Positions 24,570 through 35,856 of a stretch of DNA of 41,591 bases are shown here, one piece after another (positions within the stretch are counted from its first letter, which is position 1; each line of letters begins with the position of its first letter). This DNA is from an uncultured Sphingorhabdus sp. GTDB taxonomy: Bacteria > Pseudomonadota > Alphaproteobacteria > Sphingomonadales > Sphingomonadaceae. The notes under the pieces were generated by a model. That model had not been told where the DNA came from, ran no database searches, and saw nothing but the letters and a program-made list of their open reading frames with translations. The stretch is taken from assembly GCA_905479715.1 (NCBI GenBank), contig CAJQNR010000112.1, positions 1-41,591 on the forward strand, in the 5' to 3' direction. The position numbers and the translations under genes are program-made.

Positions 24570-27257
24570 ATGACAAATTCCCTTACGGTAAGCCAAAGTC
24601 CTGACATCAAATACCTCGGCAAGTTGCTGGGCGACGTCATTCGTTCCTATGGCGGAGAAGAGCTCTACCGGCGTACGGAATATATCCGGTCGACCAGTGT
24701 CGATCGCCATCGCGGGCTGGCCGATGCGGATGCGATTGATCCCGGCCTTGATGCCCTGTCGCTCGACGAAACATTGGACTTTGTCCGTGGATTCATGCTG
24801 TTTTCCCTGCTCGCGAATCTCGCCGAGGACCGCCAGGGCGTGGCAGCGGAAAAAGGCGCGACCGTGGTCGAAGCAATCGAATTGCTCGCCAGCGAAGGGG
24901 TCGACCGGCAAGCAATATTGGATCTGCTCGACGATGCGCTGATCGCGCCGGTACTCACCGCTCACCCGACCGAGGTCCGGCGCAAGAGCATCATCGATCA
25001 CAAGTCGCGGATTGCCGAACTTTTGTTGATGAAAGACGAGGGGAATAAAGAAACCCCGGACGGTGATATTCTGGACGCCGCAATACTGCGCCAGATCGCC
25101 CTGCTCTGGCAGACGCGTCCGCTGCGCCGCGAGCGGCTGTTCGTCACCGACGAAGTCCAGATTTCGCAAAGCTATATGAAGGACGTGTTCCTCCCCGTCC
25201 TGCCCCGGCTCTATGCCAAATGGGAACGGATATTGGGCGCCCGCCTGCCCAGTTTCCTCAAGCTGAACAGCTGGATCGGCGGCGACCGGGACGGCAATCC
25301 CTTCGTCGACGCCGGTGCGATGGAAGAGGCGCTGTCGCGCGCCGCCGAAACCGTGATCGGCTATTATCTGATGCGCGTTCATGCGCTGGGGGCCGAGCTG
25401 TCCATCTCGACCGAACTCGCTGAAGTGCCCGATGCAGTGATCGCGCTTGCTGACGCGAGCGGTGACAATTCGATCAATCGCAAGGACGAACCCTATCGCC
25501 GGGCGCTGTCGGGCATCTACGCACGGCTGTCGGCGACCCATCTCAAACTGTGCGGTCATGTCCCTGGCCGCCCTTCACCGATTTCTGCCGAACCCTACGA
25601 CAATCCGCAGCAATTGCGTGAGGAACTGACCATATTGGCGCACGGGCTCAAGTCATCGGGCAAGGGCGTCTTCGCCACCTCCGGCGCGCTCGGCCGCCTG
25701 ATCCGGACTGTCGAACTTTTTGGTTTCCATCTCGCGACCCTCGACATGCGCCAGAACAGCCGGGTGCATGAACGGGTGGTCGCCGAACTGCTTGCGCAGG
25801 CCGGCGTGGAAAAGGATTATCTCGCGCTGGATGAGGCGGCACGGGTAGCACGACTGCGTGCAGAACTTGCCAATAACCGCCCGCTGGCCAGCCCGTGGAT
25901 TGAATATAGCGAAGAGACGGCCAAGGAATTGTCGATCATCCGTGCCGCCGCCGAGGCGCACCGGAAATATGGCCCCGAAGTCATCACCAATTATAATATC
26001 AGCAACGGCGAAAGCGTTTCCGATATTTTGGAAGTCTATGTCCTGCTGATGGAAACGGGCCTCTATCACGCGCCGACCGACGAGAATGCGGCGCCCTCCT
26101 GCCCGGTCATGGCAGTACCGCTGTTCGAAACCGTCGCCGATCTGGAAAATGCCCCCGAAGTGATGACGGAATTCTTCGCCCTTCCCGAAATGCACGCGTT
26201 GGCCAAGGGCCGCGGCCATCAGGAAGTGATGATCGGCTATTCGGACAGCAACAAGGATGGCGGCTATCTGACCTCGACCTGGAGCCTGTTCAAGGCGAGC
26301 GATGCGCTGACCCCGATCTTTGCCAAGGCCGGAATCAAAATGCAGCTGTTCCACGGACGGGGCGGTGCCGTGGGACGGGGCGGTGGTTCGGCCTTTGGCG
26401 CAATCAAGGCGCAGCCCAAGGGCACCGTCGCCGGCCGCATCCGGATCACCGAACAGGGTGAGGTTATTGCCGCGAAATATGGTACAGAAGACGGCGCAGA
26501 AGCCAATCTGGAAGCGATGACCTCGGCGGTGCTGATCAATTCGCTGGAACCCGACCAAACCGACAGCAAGGTGCAGGCCGAATATGCCCGCGCGATGGAT
26601 GAAATCTCGCAAGTTGCCTTCACCGAATATCGCGATCTGGTCTATGGCGACGACAGTTTCCGGACCTTCTTCCGGCAAATGACTCCCCTGACCGAAATTG
26701 CCAAACTGAAAATCGGTTCGCGCCCTGCGAGCCGCACGAAAAGCGACAAGATCGAGGATTTGCGCGCCATTCCATGGGTATTCAGCTGGGCACAAGCCCG
26801 GGTGATGCTACCTGGCTGGTACGGCGTCGGACAGGCGCTCACGGCGTTTGAAGACAAAGCGAAGCTGAAAGACATGGCGCAAAGCTGGCCGTTTTTTCAG
26901 GCATCCTTATCGAATATGGAAATGGTCCTGGCGAAATCCGACATGGGGATCGCCGCGCGCTATGCGGAACTGGTCGAAGACAAGGAAATGGGTCAGGCCT
27001 TTTTCAACCGCATCCGTTCCGGCTGGTATCAGACACGGGACATATTGCTCGAAATCACCGATCAGCCCCATTTGCTGGCAAAAAGCCCATCGCTGTTCAA
27101 CAGTATCGAATTGCGCCTGCCCTATATCGAGCCGCTCAACCATCTCCAGATCGAGCTGATGAAGCGTCTGCGCGCCGGGGAAGACGATCCCCGCATCGGA
27201 GAAGGCATCCAGCTGTCGCTCAACGCGATTGCGACCGCGCTTCGCAATAGTGGCTGA
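24570..27257 (+). CDS. ppc: Phosphoenolpyruvate carboxylase
   Basis: Carboxylates phosphoenolpyruvate to oxaloacetate, replenishing the TCA cycle. At about 895 residues it is full length. Catalytic motifs are visible in order: TAHPTEVRR with His132, GGDRDGNPFVDA, VMIGYSDSNKDGGYLTS, and the glycine loop FHGRGGAVGRGGG. The C-terminus ends ALRNSG, as usual for bacterial enzymes (NTG-like). I chose ATG 24570 (TNSLTVSQ); GTG 24555 is an alternative, and neither has an obvious ribosome binding site. The gene lies 41 bases after the TPR gene but looks functionally separate. Confidence 0.96.
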   Translation: MTNSLTVSQSPDIKYLGKLLGDVIRSYGGEELYRRTEYIRSTSVDRHRGLADADAIDPGLDALSLDETLDFVRGFMLFSLLANLAEDRQGVAAEKGATVVEAIELLASEGVDRQAILDLLDDALIAPVLTAHPTEVRRKSIIDHKSRIAELLLMKDEGNKETPDGDILDAAILRQIALLWQTRPLRRERLFVTDEVQISQSYMKDVFLPVLPRLYAKWERILGARLPSFLKLNSWIGGDRDGNPFVDAGAMEEALSRAAETVIGYYLMRVHALGAELSISTELAEVPDAVIALADASGDNSINRKDEPYRRALSGIYARLSATHLKLCGHVPGRPSPISAEPYDNPQQLREELTILAHGLKSSGKGVFATSGALGRLIRTVELFGFHLATLDMRQNSRVHERVVAELLAQAGVEKDYLALDEAARVARLRAELANNRPLASPWIEYSEETAKELSIIRAAAEAHRKYGPEVITNYNISNGESVSDILEVYVLLMETGLYHAPTDENAAPSCPVMAVPLFETVADLENAPEVMTEFFALPEMHALAKGRGHQEVMIGYSDSNKDGGYLTSTWSLFKASDALTPIFAKAGIKMQLFHGRGGAVGRGGGSAFGAIKAQPKGTVAGRIRITEQGEVIAAKYGTEDGAEANLEAMTSAVLINSLEPDQTDSKVQAEYARAMDEISQVAFTEYRDLVYGDDSFRTFFRQMTPLTEIAKLKIGSRPASRTKSDKIEDLRAIPWVFSWAQARVMLPGWYGVGQALTAFEDKAKLKDMAQSWPFFQASLSNMEMVLAKSDMGIAARYAELVEDKEMGQAFFNRIRSGWYQTRDILLEITDQPHLLAKSPSLFNSIELRLPYIEPLNHLQIELMKRLRAGEDDPRIGEGIQLSLNAIATALRNSG

Positions 27258-27387
27258 TTTACGCGTAGCTTGCTGACGCAAAGGCCGAATCGGAACATCG
27301 TCTCGCACCGGGTACCTTCCGAGCATTTTTGTCAGTCGCTTGCGCTGTCATCCCTGCCTAGACTTCTCCGAAATTAGGAGAGATTCA

Positions 27388-29526
27388 ATGGCCGTCGAAA
27401 CCAAGCGTAGCTTTTGTCGTTTTTGTCATGCCAGCTGCGCGATGCTGGTGGATGTCGAAGATGACAAGGTGGTTGCCGTGCGCGGCGACAAGGAAGACCA
27501 TCTGTTCCACGGCTATACCTGCATCAAGGGTCGCCAACTGCCCGACATGCACAATCTGCCCGACCGGATGATCACCAGCAAGATACGCCAGCCCGACGGC
27601 AGCTTCAAGGATATCGCGACCGCTGAAGCGCTCAGGCTGGCCGGCGCGCAAATGAAGAAAATGGTTGAGGAACACGGTCCCCACAGCATTGCGGTCTATT
27701 GCGGCACCAATGCCTTCCAGAACAGCGCCGTGCTTGGCACATCCTATGCCTTTGCCCAGGGCATCGGGTCGCGCAACTGGTATACCAGCGTCACCGTCGA
27801 CCAGCCGGCCAAGGTATTCACCACCGCGCGCTATGGCATGTGGATGGGCGGCGGCAATGCCTTCACCGAATCCGATGTGGCGATGTTTGTCGGCAATAAT
27901 CCGATCGTCTCCCACTATTCCGGCGGCATGCCGACATCCTCTCCGTCCCGCGGTCTGAGAGACGCCAAGGCCCGCGGCATGAAGGTCATCGTGGCCGATC
28001 CACGGGTCAGCGAAATGGGCAAATTGGCGGACATTTATCTACCGGTCAAACCGGGTGAGGACCCCGCTCTGCTCGCCGGCATGCTCAACGTGATTTTCGA
28101 AGAGAAGCTCTATGACCAGAATTTCGTCGCTGCCCATGTCGATGGCGTGGAAGAGCTGGAAGCGGCGGTCAAATCGATGACACCCGATGTCGCGGCAAAA
28201 CGCGCCGGGGTCGAAAAAGATCAGCTGGTCGCCGCTGCCCGGATGTTCGCCGGTGCCAGCAAGGGCCGTGTCGTTACCGGCACCGGTCCGGAAATGGCCG
28301 GCAATGGCACGCTCACCGAATATCTCGTGGCCTCGCTCAATATCCTCTGCGCCCGCTTCAATCAGGAAGGCGAAAAAGTCTCCGCGCCAATGGTCTTCAA
28401 CCCGCTGATGGGCGGACCGAGAAAGGCGCAAGTCGCTCCAAAAATGCCAACCTTTGGCGAAGGCTTCCCCAAATCACGGATTCGCGGCCTCGGCCATCTC
28501 GGCAAGGAAATGCCGTGCAACGTGCTCGCTGACGAAATCCTGACTCCCGGCGATGGCCAGATCAGGGCGTTCATCTCGATTGGCGGCAATCCCGAAATTG
28601 CCTTCCCCGACCAGCAGAAAGTCCGCCGCGCGCTCGATGAATGCGAACTCTATATCCAGGTCGATCCATGGATGTCGGCCAGCGCCAAGCGCGCCGACAT
28701 CATCCTTGCGCCGAGCATGTGTCTGGAACGCGAAGATATCAACAATGTCTCCGATGCCTTCACCGAGGAAGCCTATGGCCATTATACCGAAGCCATGGTG
28801 CCCGCGCCCGGCGACACGATGGACGAATATGAAATGCTGTGGTGGCTAGCCAAGCATATGGGCATCGAAATGAACTTCCCCGGCGGTCCTGCCTCAATGG
28901 AATCATGCCCGGACAAGGCAACCGTCCTTGATCTGATTTCCGAAGGCTCGCTGCTCAAACCGAGCAAGGCCAAGGCCGATGCCGCAGCGCTCGAACGCCA
29001 GGGCGCTGCGATCACCTATGAGGAATTGCATCCGGTGGTCAGCCCGGCCGATCCGGACGCGGAGGAAAAATTCGATCTCGCCGCCGGCGCCATGCCCAGC
29101 GAACTGATCGACTATGCCGCCAATGATCCGGTCGATCAGGGCTTCGACTTCCGCCTGATCTCGCGCCGGTCCAAGCATCGTTACAACAGCAACGGCCACA
29201 CTTTCCCCAAGCTGGTCGAGAAAATGCCGACCAATCCTGCCTTCTTCAATCCCGCTGATCTTGCGGCAGCGGGCTTGGAAGATGGCGCGATCATCGAGAT
29301 CAGCTCTCCCACAGCCTCGATTTTCGGGCTGGCCAAAGCAGATGATAAAGTCCGTCCCGGCGTTATCTCGATGAGCCATGCTTTCGGTGACAGCGAGGCC
29401 GGCAAGGGTGACGTGATGACCAAAGGCGGCTCGACCAACCGCCTGATCGTTGACGATGCCAATATCGATCCGATCACCGGACAGGCGATGCAGAGCGCGA
29501 TCCCGGTGCGGGTGAGCGCGGCCTAG
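27388..29526 (+). CDS. Molybdopterin-dependent oxidoreductase (formate dehydrogenase-like superfamily)
   Basis: A 712-residue member of the DMSO reductase superfamily with bis-molybdopterin fold. The N-terminal 4Fe-4S site is Cys10-x2-Cys13-x3-Cys17-x27-Cys45 (FCRFCHASC...GYTCIKGRQL). MPT-binding landmarks include AMFVGNNPIVSHYSGG, KVIVADPRVSEMGKLADIYLPVKPGEDPAL and the C-terminal domain RSKHRYNSNGHTF...GAIIEISSP. At the position where formate dehydrogenases carry Cys or Sec (near VTVDQPAKVFTTARYG) I see neither, so a different metal ligand is likely. There is no Tat signal, so it is probably cytoplasmic. ATG 27388 has AGGAGA upstream. Its electron partner and substrate are unknown. Confidence 0.88.
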   Translation: MAVETKRSFCRFCHASCAMLVDVEDDKVVAVRGDKEDHLFHGYTCIKGRQLPDMHNLPDRMITSKIRQPDGSFKDIATAEALRLAGAQMKKMVEEHGPHSIAVYCGTNAFQNSAVLGTSYAFAQGIGSRNWYTSVTVDQPAKVFTTARYGMWMGGGNAFTESDVAMFVGNNPIVSHYSGGMPTSSPSRGLRDAKARGMKVIVADPRVSEMGKLADIYLPVKPGEDPALLAGMLNVIFEEKLYDQNFVAAHVDGVEELEAAVKSMTPDVAAKRAGVEKDQLVAAARMFAGASKGRVVTGTGPEMAGNGTLTEYLVASLNILCARFNQEGEKVSAPMVFNPLMGGPRKAQVAPKMPTFGEGFPKSRIRGLGHLGKEMPCNVLADEILTPGDGQIRAFISIGGNPEIAFPDQQKVRRALDECELYIQVDPWMSASAKRADIILAPSMCLEREDINNVSDAFTEEAYGHYTEAMVPAPGDTMDEYEMLWWLAKHMGIEMNFPGGPASMESCPDKATVLDLISEGSLLKPSKAKADAAALERQGAAITYEELHPVVSPADPDAEEKFDLAAGAMPSELIDYAANDPVDQGFDFRLISRRSKHRYNSNGHTFPKLVEKMPTNPAFFNPADLAAAGLEDGAIIEISSPTASIFGLAKADDKVRPGVISMSHAFGDSEAGKGDVMTKGGSTNRLIVDDANIDPITGQAMQSAIPVRVSAA

Positions 29527-29551
29527 GGGGTTATCCCGACACTTATGTCGA

Positions 29552-30451
29552 TCAGGCTGCTTGAGGCTCCCATCCTCCGTCCAGGACTGGCCGCTCTGTG
29601 CCGTTGGCCAATCCGGCCAGCCACAGCGCGCCAATGGCGAGATCAAGTTCTGGCGGATCAAACGGGTCCAGTCCGGAGCCGGGATAGAATGTCACTTCGC
29701 CGAACCTGGGTTCTCCCGCTATTTCGTAAAAATCAACACGAGCGAAATCAAAGCCATTGGCGAGTTTTTCTGCGCTATCCAGAATTTTTCCCAGATGCTT
29801 CGGGGCAGAAGGAAGGTCGTTGTCTGACAATCTGGAAATCTGTTCCCATTGCCGGTCGAACAAGATCCACCGATGGTCGGAACAACGGTCAAGATGAACT
29901 TGAATGAAGGCTGCCTTGCCGGCGAACACATAGATCTTGTAATCAACCGGAAGCGCGGAAATGCTGCCAAGATAGGGTTCCACGATATAGCCTCGCGGAA
30001 TATCGCGATACGCCCATTCATCAAGCCAGAGCCCGTAAGGCGCGCGTGTCCATCCGGCCGAGCGTCGACGCGCTTTATCCCAATCGGCCCGATCGCGGCA
30101 GATGATATTCTGATTACAGCCATGACTTGCTTTCAGGATGAATGGATAGGGCCATGACGGCTGTTCAGGCAGCTTCCGGCCACTCCAGTAAGTTGGAATG
30201 GTCCATGCACTGCCCAGAATCTTTTTCACCTGCTTCTTTACCGCGATCTTGTCCGCCATGATCGGCATCCTCGGGTCGCGATCATGCAGTTTTCGCCACT
30301 GGACCAGTTCTGTGAAGCGCCGGGGATTGAGCAGGTTCGGCAATCTGCCATGCCGCCACAGGTAGATGATATATATTCTCATGCGGGCAGACGGGATCAG
30401 CCAGCTTGGCAGGGAAGGCAGTATCCGGAGGTTCACCCCTGTCTTACGCAT
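29552..30451 (-). CDS. ATP-grasp protein of the TupA type (polysaccharide/teichuronopeptide-like synthesis)
   Basis: A 299-residue ATP-grasp protein. The family landmarks are the N-terminal NPRRFTELVQWRKLHDRDPRMPIMADKIAVKKQVKKILG, then FILKASHGCNQNIIC (nucleotide-binding loop), YIVEPYLG, PVDYKIYVFAGKAAFIQVHLDR and, near the C-terminus, FARVDFYEIAGEPRFGEVTFYPGSGLDPFDP (metal-binding Glu). TupA-type proteins form amide or ester bonds during cell-surface polymer synthesis. No glycosyltransferases or exporters are next to it, so its polymer is unknown. It is oriented against both neighbours, an isolated insertion between two oxidoreductase genes. Confidence 0.85.
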   Translation of the reverse strand: MRKTGVNLRILPSLPSWLIPSARMRIYIIYLWRHGRLPNLLNPRRFTELVQWRKLHDRDPRMPIMADKIAVKKQVKKILGSAWTIPTYWSGRKLPEQPSWPYPFILKASHGCNQNIICRDRADWDKARRRSAGWTRAPYGLWLDEWAYRDIPRGYIVEPYLGSISALPVDYKIYVFAGKAAFIQVHLDRCSDHRWILFDRQWEQISRLSDNDLPSAPKHLGKILDSAEKLANGFDFARVDFYEIAGEPRFGEVTFYPGSGLDPFDPPELDLAIGALWLAGLANGTERPVLDGGWEPQAA

Positions 30452-30578
30452 GGAAGGCCTTCCGGTTCCTGTCTTTTGTATCCGGAATGCCTCGGCATGG
30501 CTCCCGGTCTATCATATTTGTCAATCGACTTTGGCTCACCAATAGCGTCTTTCTTGTCACAGGAAGAGGACTAAAATT

Positions 30579-31880
30579 ATGCCGATGACGCACACCTATA
30601 TCGATCAGATGAAACGCCTGATGGAATGGGAGGCTGCGCGCACGGCCCCGCCGGAAGGTTTTCCGCGTCTGCCCGACCTCCCGGCTGGTCGCTATACCAG
30701 CCAGAAATATTACGATCTCGAGCAGCGATATCTGTGGAAGAAGAGCTGGCTGTTTGCCGGGCATATTGACGAAGTGCCGGAACCCGGATGCTTCATGAAA
30801 TGGGAACAGGTCGGCGACCCGATTGTCATCGTCCACGGCATGGATGGCGAGGTCCGCGCCTTTTACAACACCTGCCGTCACCGCGGCGCACCGGTGGTAA
30901 CCGAAGAAAAAGGCAAGGCCCCGCGGCTGATGTGCGGTTATCACAACTGGACCTACAAGACCGATGGCAGTCTCGTCGGCGTCCCGGAAAAGCAGGATTT
31001 TGGCCCCGATTTTGACATGTCCTGCCGCAGCCTGATTCCGGTAAAATGCGAGATGCTGGGCAATCTGATTTTCGTGAATTTCGATGAAGACGCGATGCCC
31101 CTGAAAGAGTGGCTGGGGCCAGTCTGGGATGAATGGAAGGAATTCCGCTTCGACAAGATCAGGCTGGCGGCGCGTCACAGCTTCGACCTGCAGTGCAACT
31201 GGAAGGTCGCGATGGAGGCCAATATGGAGGTCTATCATGTCCCCTTCATCCATCCCGACACGGTCTCCCCCCTGGTCGACAGCAAGCGCAATGTGAATAC
31301 CCTCTATCCCAATGGTCACGCCCGGATGCTTGCCCCTGCGCCTCAGGACACCGACCGCGAACATGTCCGCGCTATCGATTCGCCGCCACACTGGCAGGAA
31401 ATCGAAGGCGTCGGCGAATTTGGCCGAACCTGCACCCAAAGTTACACGATGTTCCCCAACTGGGTGTCGCCGCTGAGCAATTTTTTCGTCCCGCCACTGA
31501 TCTTCTGGCCGACCTCTCTGAACACAACCCGGCTGGAACTGGTGACGATGGCGATGGACTGGGGCGATGGCCCGGCACCGGATCTGTGGACCGTGCCGGA
31601 CGAGAGCAAGCCCAATGGCCGCAATATGTCGCAGATCATCCTTGAGGACACGCAATTTGGCGAAATGATCCAGAAATCGATGGAAAGCGACGGCTTCAAA
31701 AGCGTTCCGCTGAGCTATCAGGAAGCGCGCATCTACAGTTTCCACCAGAATTGCGACAAGATGATTGGTCTCAACCGCGTGCCCGAAGAACTTGCCGTTG
31801 AACAGGTGATTGGCGAGGAATGGGTCTACCCCAATGATCCCCGCGTCGCCCAGATGGAACAGCTGGAAGCCGCTGAATAA
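30579..31880 (+). CDS. Rieske non-haem iron aromatic-ring-hydroxylating oxygenase, alpha subunit
   Basis: Oxygenase component of 433 residues that hydroxylates or demethylates an organic substrate. The Rieske 2Fe-2S site is Cys99-x-His101-x17-Cys119-x2-His122 (NTCRHRGAP...LMCGYHNW). The mononuclear iron site is in NWKVAMEANMEVYHVPFIH, with His220 and His225; the usual bridging Asp is Glu217 (NMEVYH). That Glu is also seen in carnitine- and betaine-type monooxygenases, so the substrate may not be an aromatic ring. It is followed by an SDR gene (16-base gap). No beta subunit, ferredoxin or reductase gene is nearby. Confidence 0.92.
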   Translation: MPMTHTYIDQMKRLMEWEAARTAPPEGFPRLPDLPAGRYTSQKYYDLEQRYLWKKSWLFAGHIDEVPEPGCFMKWEQVGDPIVIVHGMDGEVRAFYNTCRHRGAPVVTEEKGKAPRLMCGYHNWTYKTDGSLVGVPEKQDFGPDFDMSCRSLIPVKCEMLGNLIFVNFDEDAMPLKEWLGPVWDEWKEFRFDKIRLAARHSFDLQCNWKVAMEANMEVYHVPFIHPDTVSPLVDSKRNVNTLYPNGHARMLAPAPQDTDREHVRAIDSPPHWQEIEGVGEFGRTCTQSYTMFPNWVSPLSNFFVPPLIFWPTSLNTTRLELVTMAMDWGDGPAPDLWTVPDESKPNGRNMSQIILEDTQFGEMIQKSMESDGFKSVPLSYQEARIYSFHQNCDKMIGLNRVPEELAVEQVIGEEWVYPNDPRVAQMEQLEAAE

Positions 31881-31896
31881 TAACCGGGAGAGAGTA

Positions 31897-32652
31897 ATGG
31901 GACGCGTACAGGACAAGATCATATTGCTGACCGGTGGCGCGATGGGGTTGGGCAAGGCGGCCGCGCAACGCCTGATCGACGAAGGCGCGCGCATTGTGAT
32001 CACCGATCACAATAGCGAAGCCGGAGCCGCTACGGCAGCGGAACTTGGCGACCATGCCGAATTTCTGGAACAGGATGTAACCAATCCGGATCGCTGGACC
32101 GAAGTGATCGCCCATGTCGAAGCCAAATATGGTCGCCTCGACGTACTGGTAAACAACGCCGCGGTCACCGTTTTCGGTTCGATAGCGGACGTGAGCTATG
32201 AGGATTTCAAACGCTGTTACACCGTCGATGTCGACTCGATATTTCTCGGCTGCAAGACGGCCCTGCCGCTGATGGGCAAGACGGGCGGATCGATCATCAA
32301 CCTGTCCTCGGCCGCCGCAATCAATGCCAGTGCCGATCTGGTCGCCTATAATAGCGCAAAAGCCGCGATCCCGATGCTGACCAAATCCGTCGCCCTCTAC
32401 TGCGCGCGCGAGAAAAACAGGGTCCGGGTCAACGCCGTACTGCCCGGCACCATCATGACCCCCAATGTCCGCAGCGTTATCGATGGGACGCCAAATCCAG
32501 CTGAAACAGAGGAATCCTTTCAGCTGGCCCAGCCGGTCGGACATATGGGCGAACCGGACGACATCGCGCATCTGATTGTTTATCTGGCGTCGGAAGAAAG
32601 CAAATTTGCCACCGGTGCGGCCTTTGCTGTCGATGGTGGTCTCAGCATCTGA
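31897..32652 (+). CDS. Short-chain dehydrogenase/reductase (SDR)
   Basis: NAD(P)-dependent oxidoreductase of 251 residues, classical SDR. TGGAMGLG (12-19) binds the cofactor; DHNS following a beta strand (TDHNS) has an Asp typical of NAD preference. NNAAV is at about 86-90, and the catalytic Ser138 (NLSSAAA), Tyr151 and Lys155 (YNSAK) are in order. The C-terminus reads GAAFAVDGGLSI. ATG 31897 has GGGAGAGAG upstream; the ORF-track start at 31810 is inside the Rieske gene. It forms a two-gene unit with the oxygenase and probably oxidises or reduces its product; the substrate is unknown. Confidence 0.93.
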   Translation: MGRVQDKIILLTGGAMGLGKAAAQRLIDEGARIVITDHNSEAGAATAAELGDHAEFLEQDVTNPDRWTEVIAHVEAKYGRLDVLVNNAAVTVFGSIADVSYEDFKRCYTVDVDSIFLGCKTALPLMGKTGGSIINLSSAAAINASADLVAYNSAKAAIPMLTKSVALYCAREKNRVRVNAVLPGTIMTPNVRSVIDGTPNPAETEESFQLAQPVGHMGEPDDIAHLIVYLASEESKFATGAAFAVDGGLSI

Positions 32653-32708
32653 TCTGTCCGCTGGAACCGTGGGTTTGGGCAATGTCGTTATATTGCAGCA
32701 AAGCCTAG

Positions 32709-34912
<2,204 letters not shown>

Positions 34913-34917
34913 GATAT

Positions 34918-35850
34918 ATGGCCGGATCGACGCAAAAAACCATAGCCCTCACCGGCGCAACCGGTTTTGTCGGCAGCCGGATGCTCGATCTGGTCGTGCG
35001 GGCGGGATATCAGGTGCGTGCGCTGACCCGGCGCAAACAGGATGATCGGCCCAATGTGACGTGGGTGCGCGGTGCTCTGGATGATGCGGCCGGTCTCGCA
35101 AATCTGTGCAATGGCGCAGATGTGGTCGTGCACATTGCCGGGGTAGTCAATGCACCGGACACAGCCGGGTTTGAAGCCGGCAATGTCGCCGGTACGCTCG
35201 CTGTTGTCGAAGCGGCGAAACAGGCCGGGACGAGACGCTTTGTCCACGTCTCGTCGCTCGCAGCCACCCGACCGGAGCTGTCAATCTACGGCAAGACCAA
35301 GGCCAAAGCCGAAAAAATTGTCGCGACCAGCGGTCTCGACTGGACAGTCATCCGTCCGCCCGCCGTCTATGGCCCCGGCGATGGCGAGATGCTGGAACTC
35401 TTCAAAATGGCAAAACTGGGTTTTATCACCCTGCCCCCGGATGCCGATGGCCGTATGTCCGTCATCCACGTCGAGGATCTGTGTCAGGCACTGCTTGCGC
35501 TTTTGCAGGAACGGGAAGATTTTACCGCCGGGATATTCGAGGTCGACGACGGCAAGCCGGACGGCTGGACCCAGGCCAGTTTTGCAAAGGCTATCGGCTG
35601 GGCGATGGGCAAACGCATTACGCCCGTCGGCATGCCCAAATTGCTGCTGCGTCTCGGTGCCAGGGCTGACCGTCTGGTACGCCGCGGCAATGCAAAGCTG
35701 ACCGAAGACAGAGTCAATTATTTTTGCCATGACGACTGGACGATTGACCCGAACAAGCGTCTGCCGACACAATTTTGGCAACCGCAAATCGAAACCCGCA
35801 AAGGCCTGAAAGATACCGCACAATGGTATCGCCAGAATGACTGGCTGTAG
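34918..35850 (+). CDS. NAD-dependent epimerase/dehydratase family protein, probable CerR-like ceramide reductase
   Basis: Extended SDR of about 310 residues, NDUFA9/nucleoside-diphosphate-sugar-epimerase type. TGATGFVGSRMLDLVVRAGYQVRALTR binds the cofactor, and YGKTKAKAE carries the Tyr-Lys pair. ATG 34918 has AGGA four bases upstream; the ORF-track start at 34810 lies inside proB. In Caulobacter a protein of this kind next to spt and acp (CerR) reduces 3-oxo-ceramide in sphingolipid synthesis; I recall this from the literature. Here it sits two genes before acp-spt but immediately after proB (5-base gap), so it is probably co-transcribed with obgE-proB. The CerR role is inferred from context and fold. 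Confidence 0.75.
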   Translation: MAGSTQKTIALTGATGFVGSRMLDLVVRAGYQVRALTRRKQDDRPNVTWVRGALDDAAGLANLCNGADVVVHIAGVVNAPDTAGFEAGNVAGTLAVVEAAKQAGTRRFVHVSSLAATRPELSIYGKTKAKAEKIVATSGLDWTVIRPPAVYGPGDGEMLELFKMAKLGFITLPPDADGRMSVIHVEDLCQALLALLQEREDFTAGIFEVDDGKPDGWTQASFAKAIGWAMGKRITPVGMPKLLLRLGARADRLVRRGNAKLTEDRVNYFCHDDWTIDPNKRLPTQFWQPQIETRKGLKDTAQWYRQNDWL

Positions 35851-35856
35851 CGCCTC

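Noticed and set aside
25653-26795. 380-residue minus-strand ORF
   Set aside because: Antisense to phosphoenolpyruvate carboxylase, which is complete.
29527-29551. CGACACTTATGTCG as a terminator between convergent genes
   Set aside because: Only five base pairs with a 4-base loop and no T tract; too weak to call.
30444-32003. 519-residue minus-strand ORF
   Set aside because: Antisense to the Rieske oxygenase, whose iron-binding motifs are intact; the antisense product has no recognisable domain.
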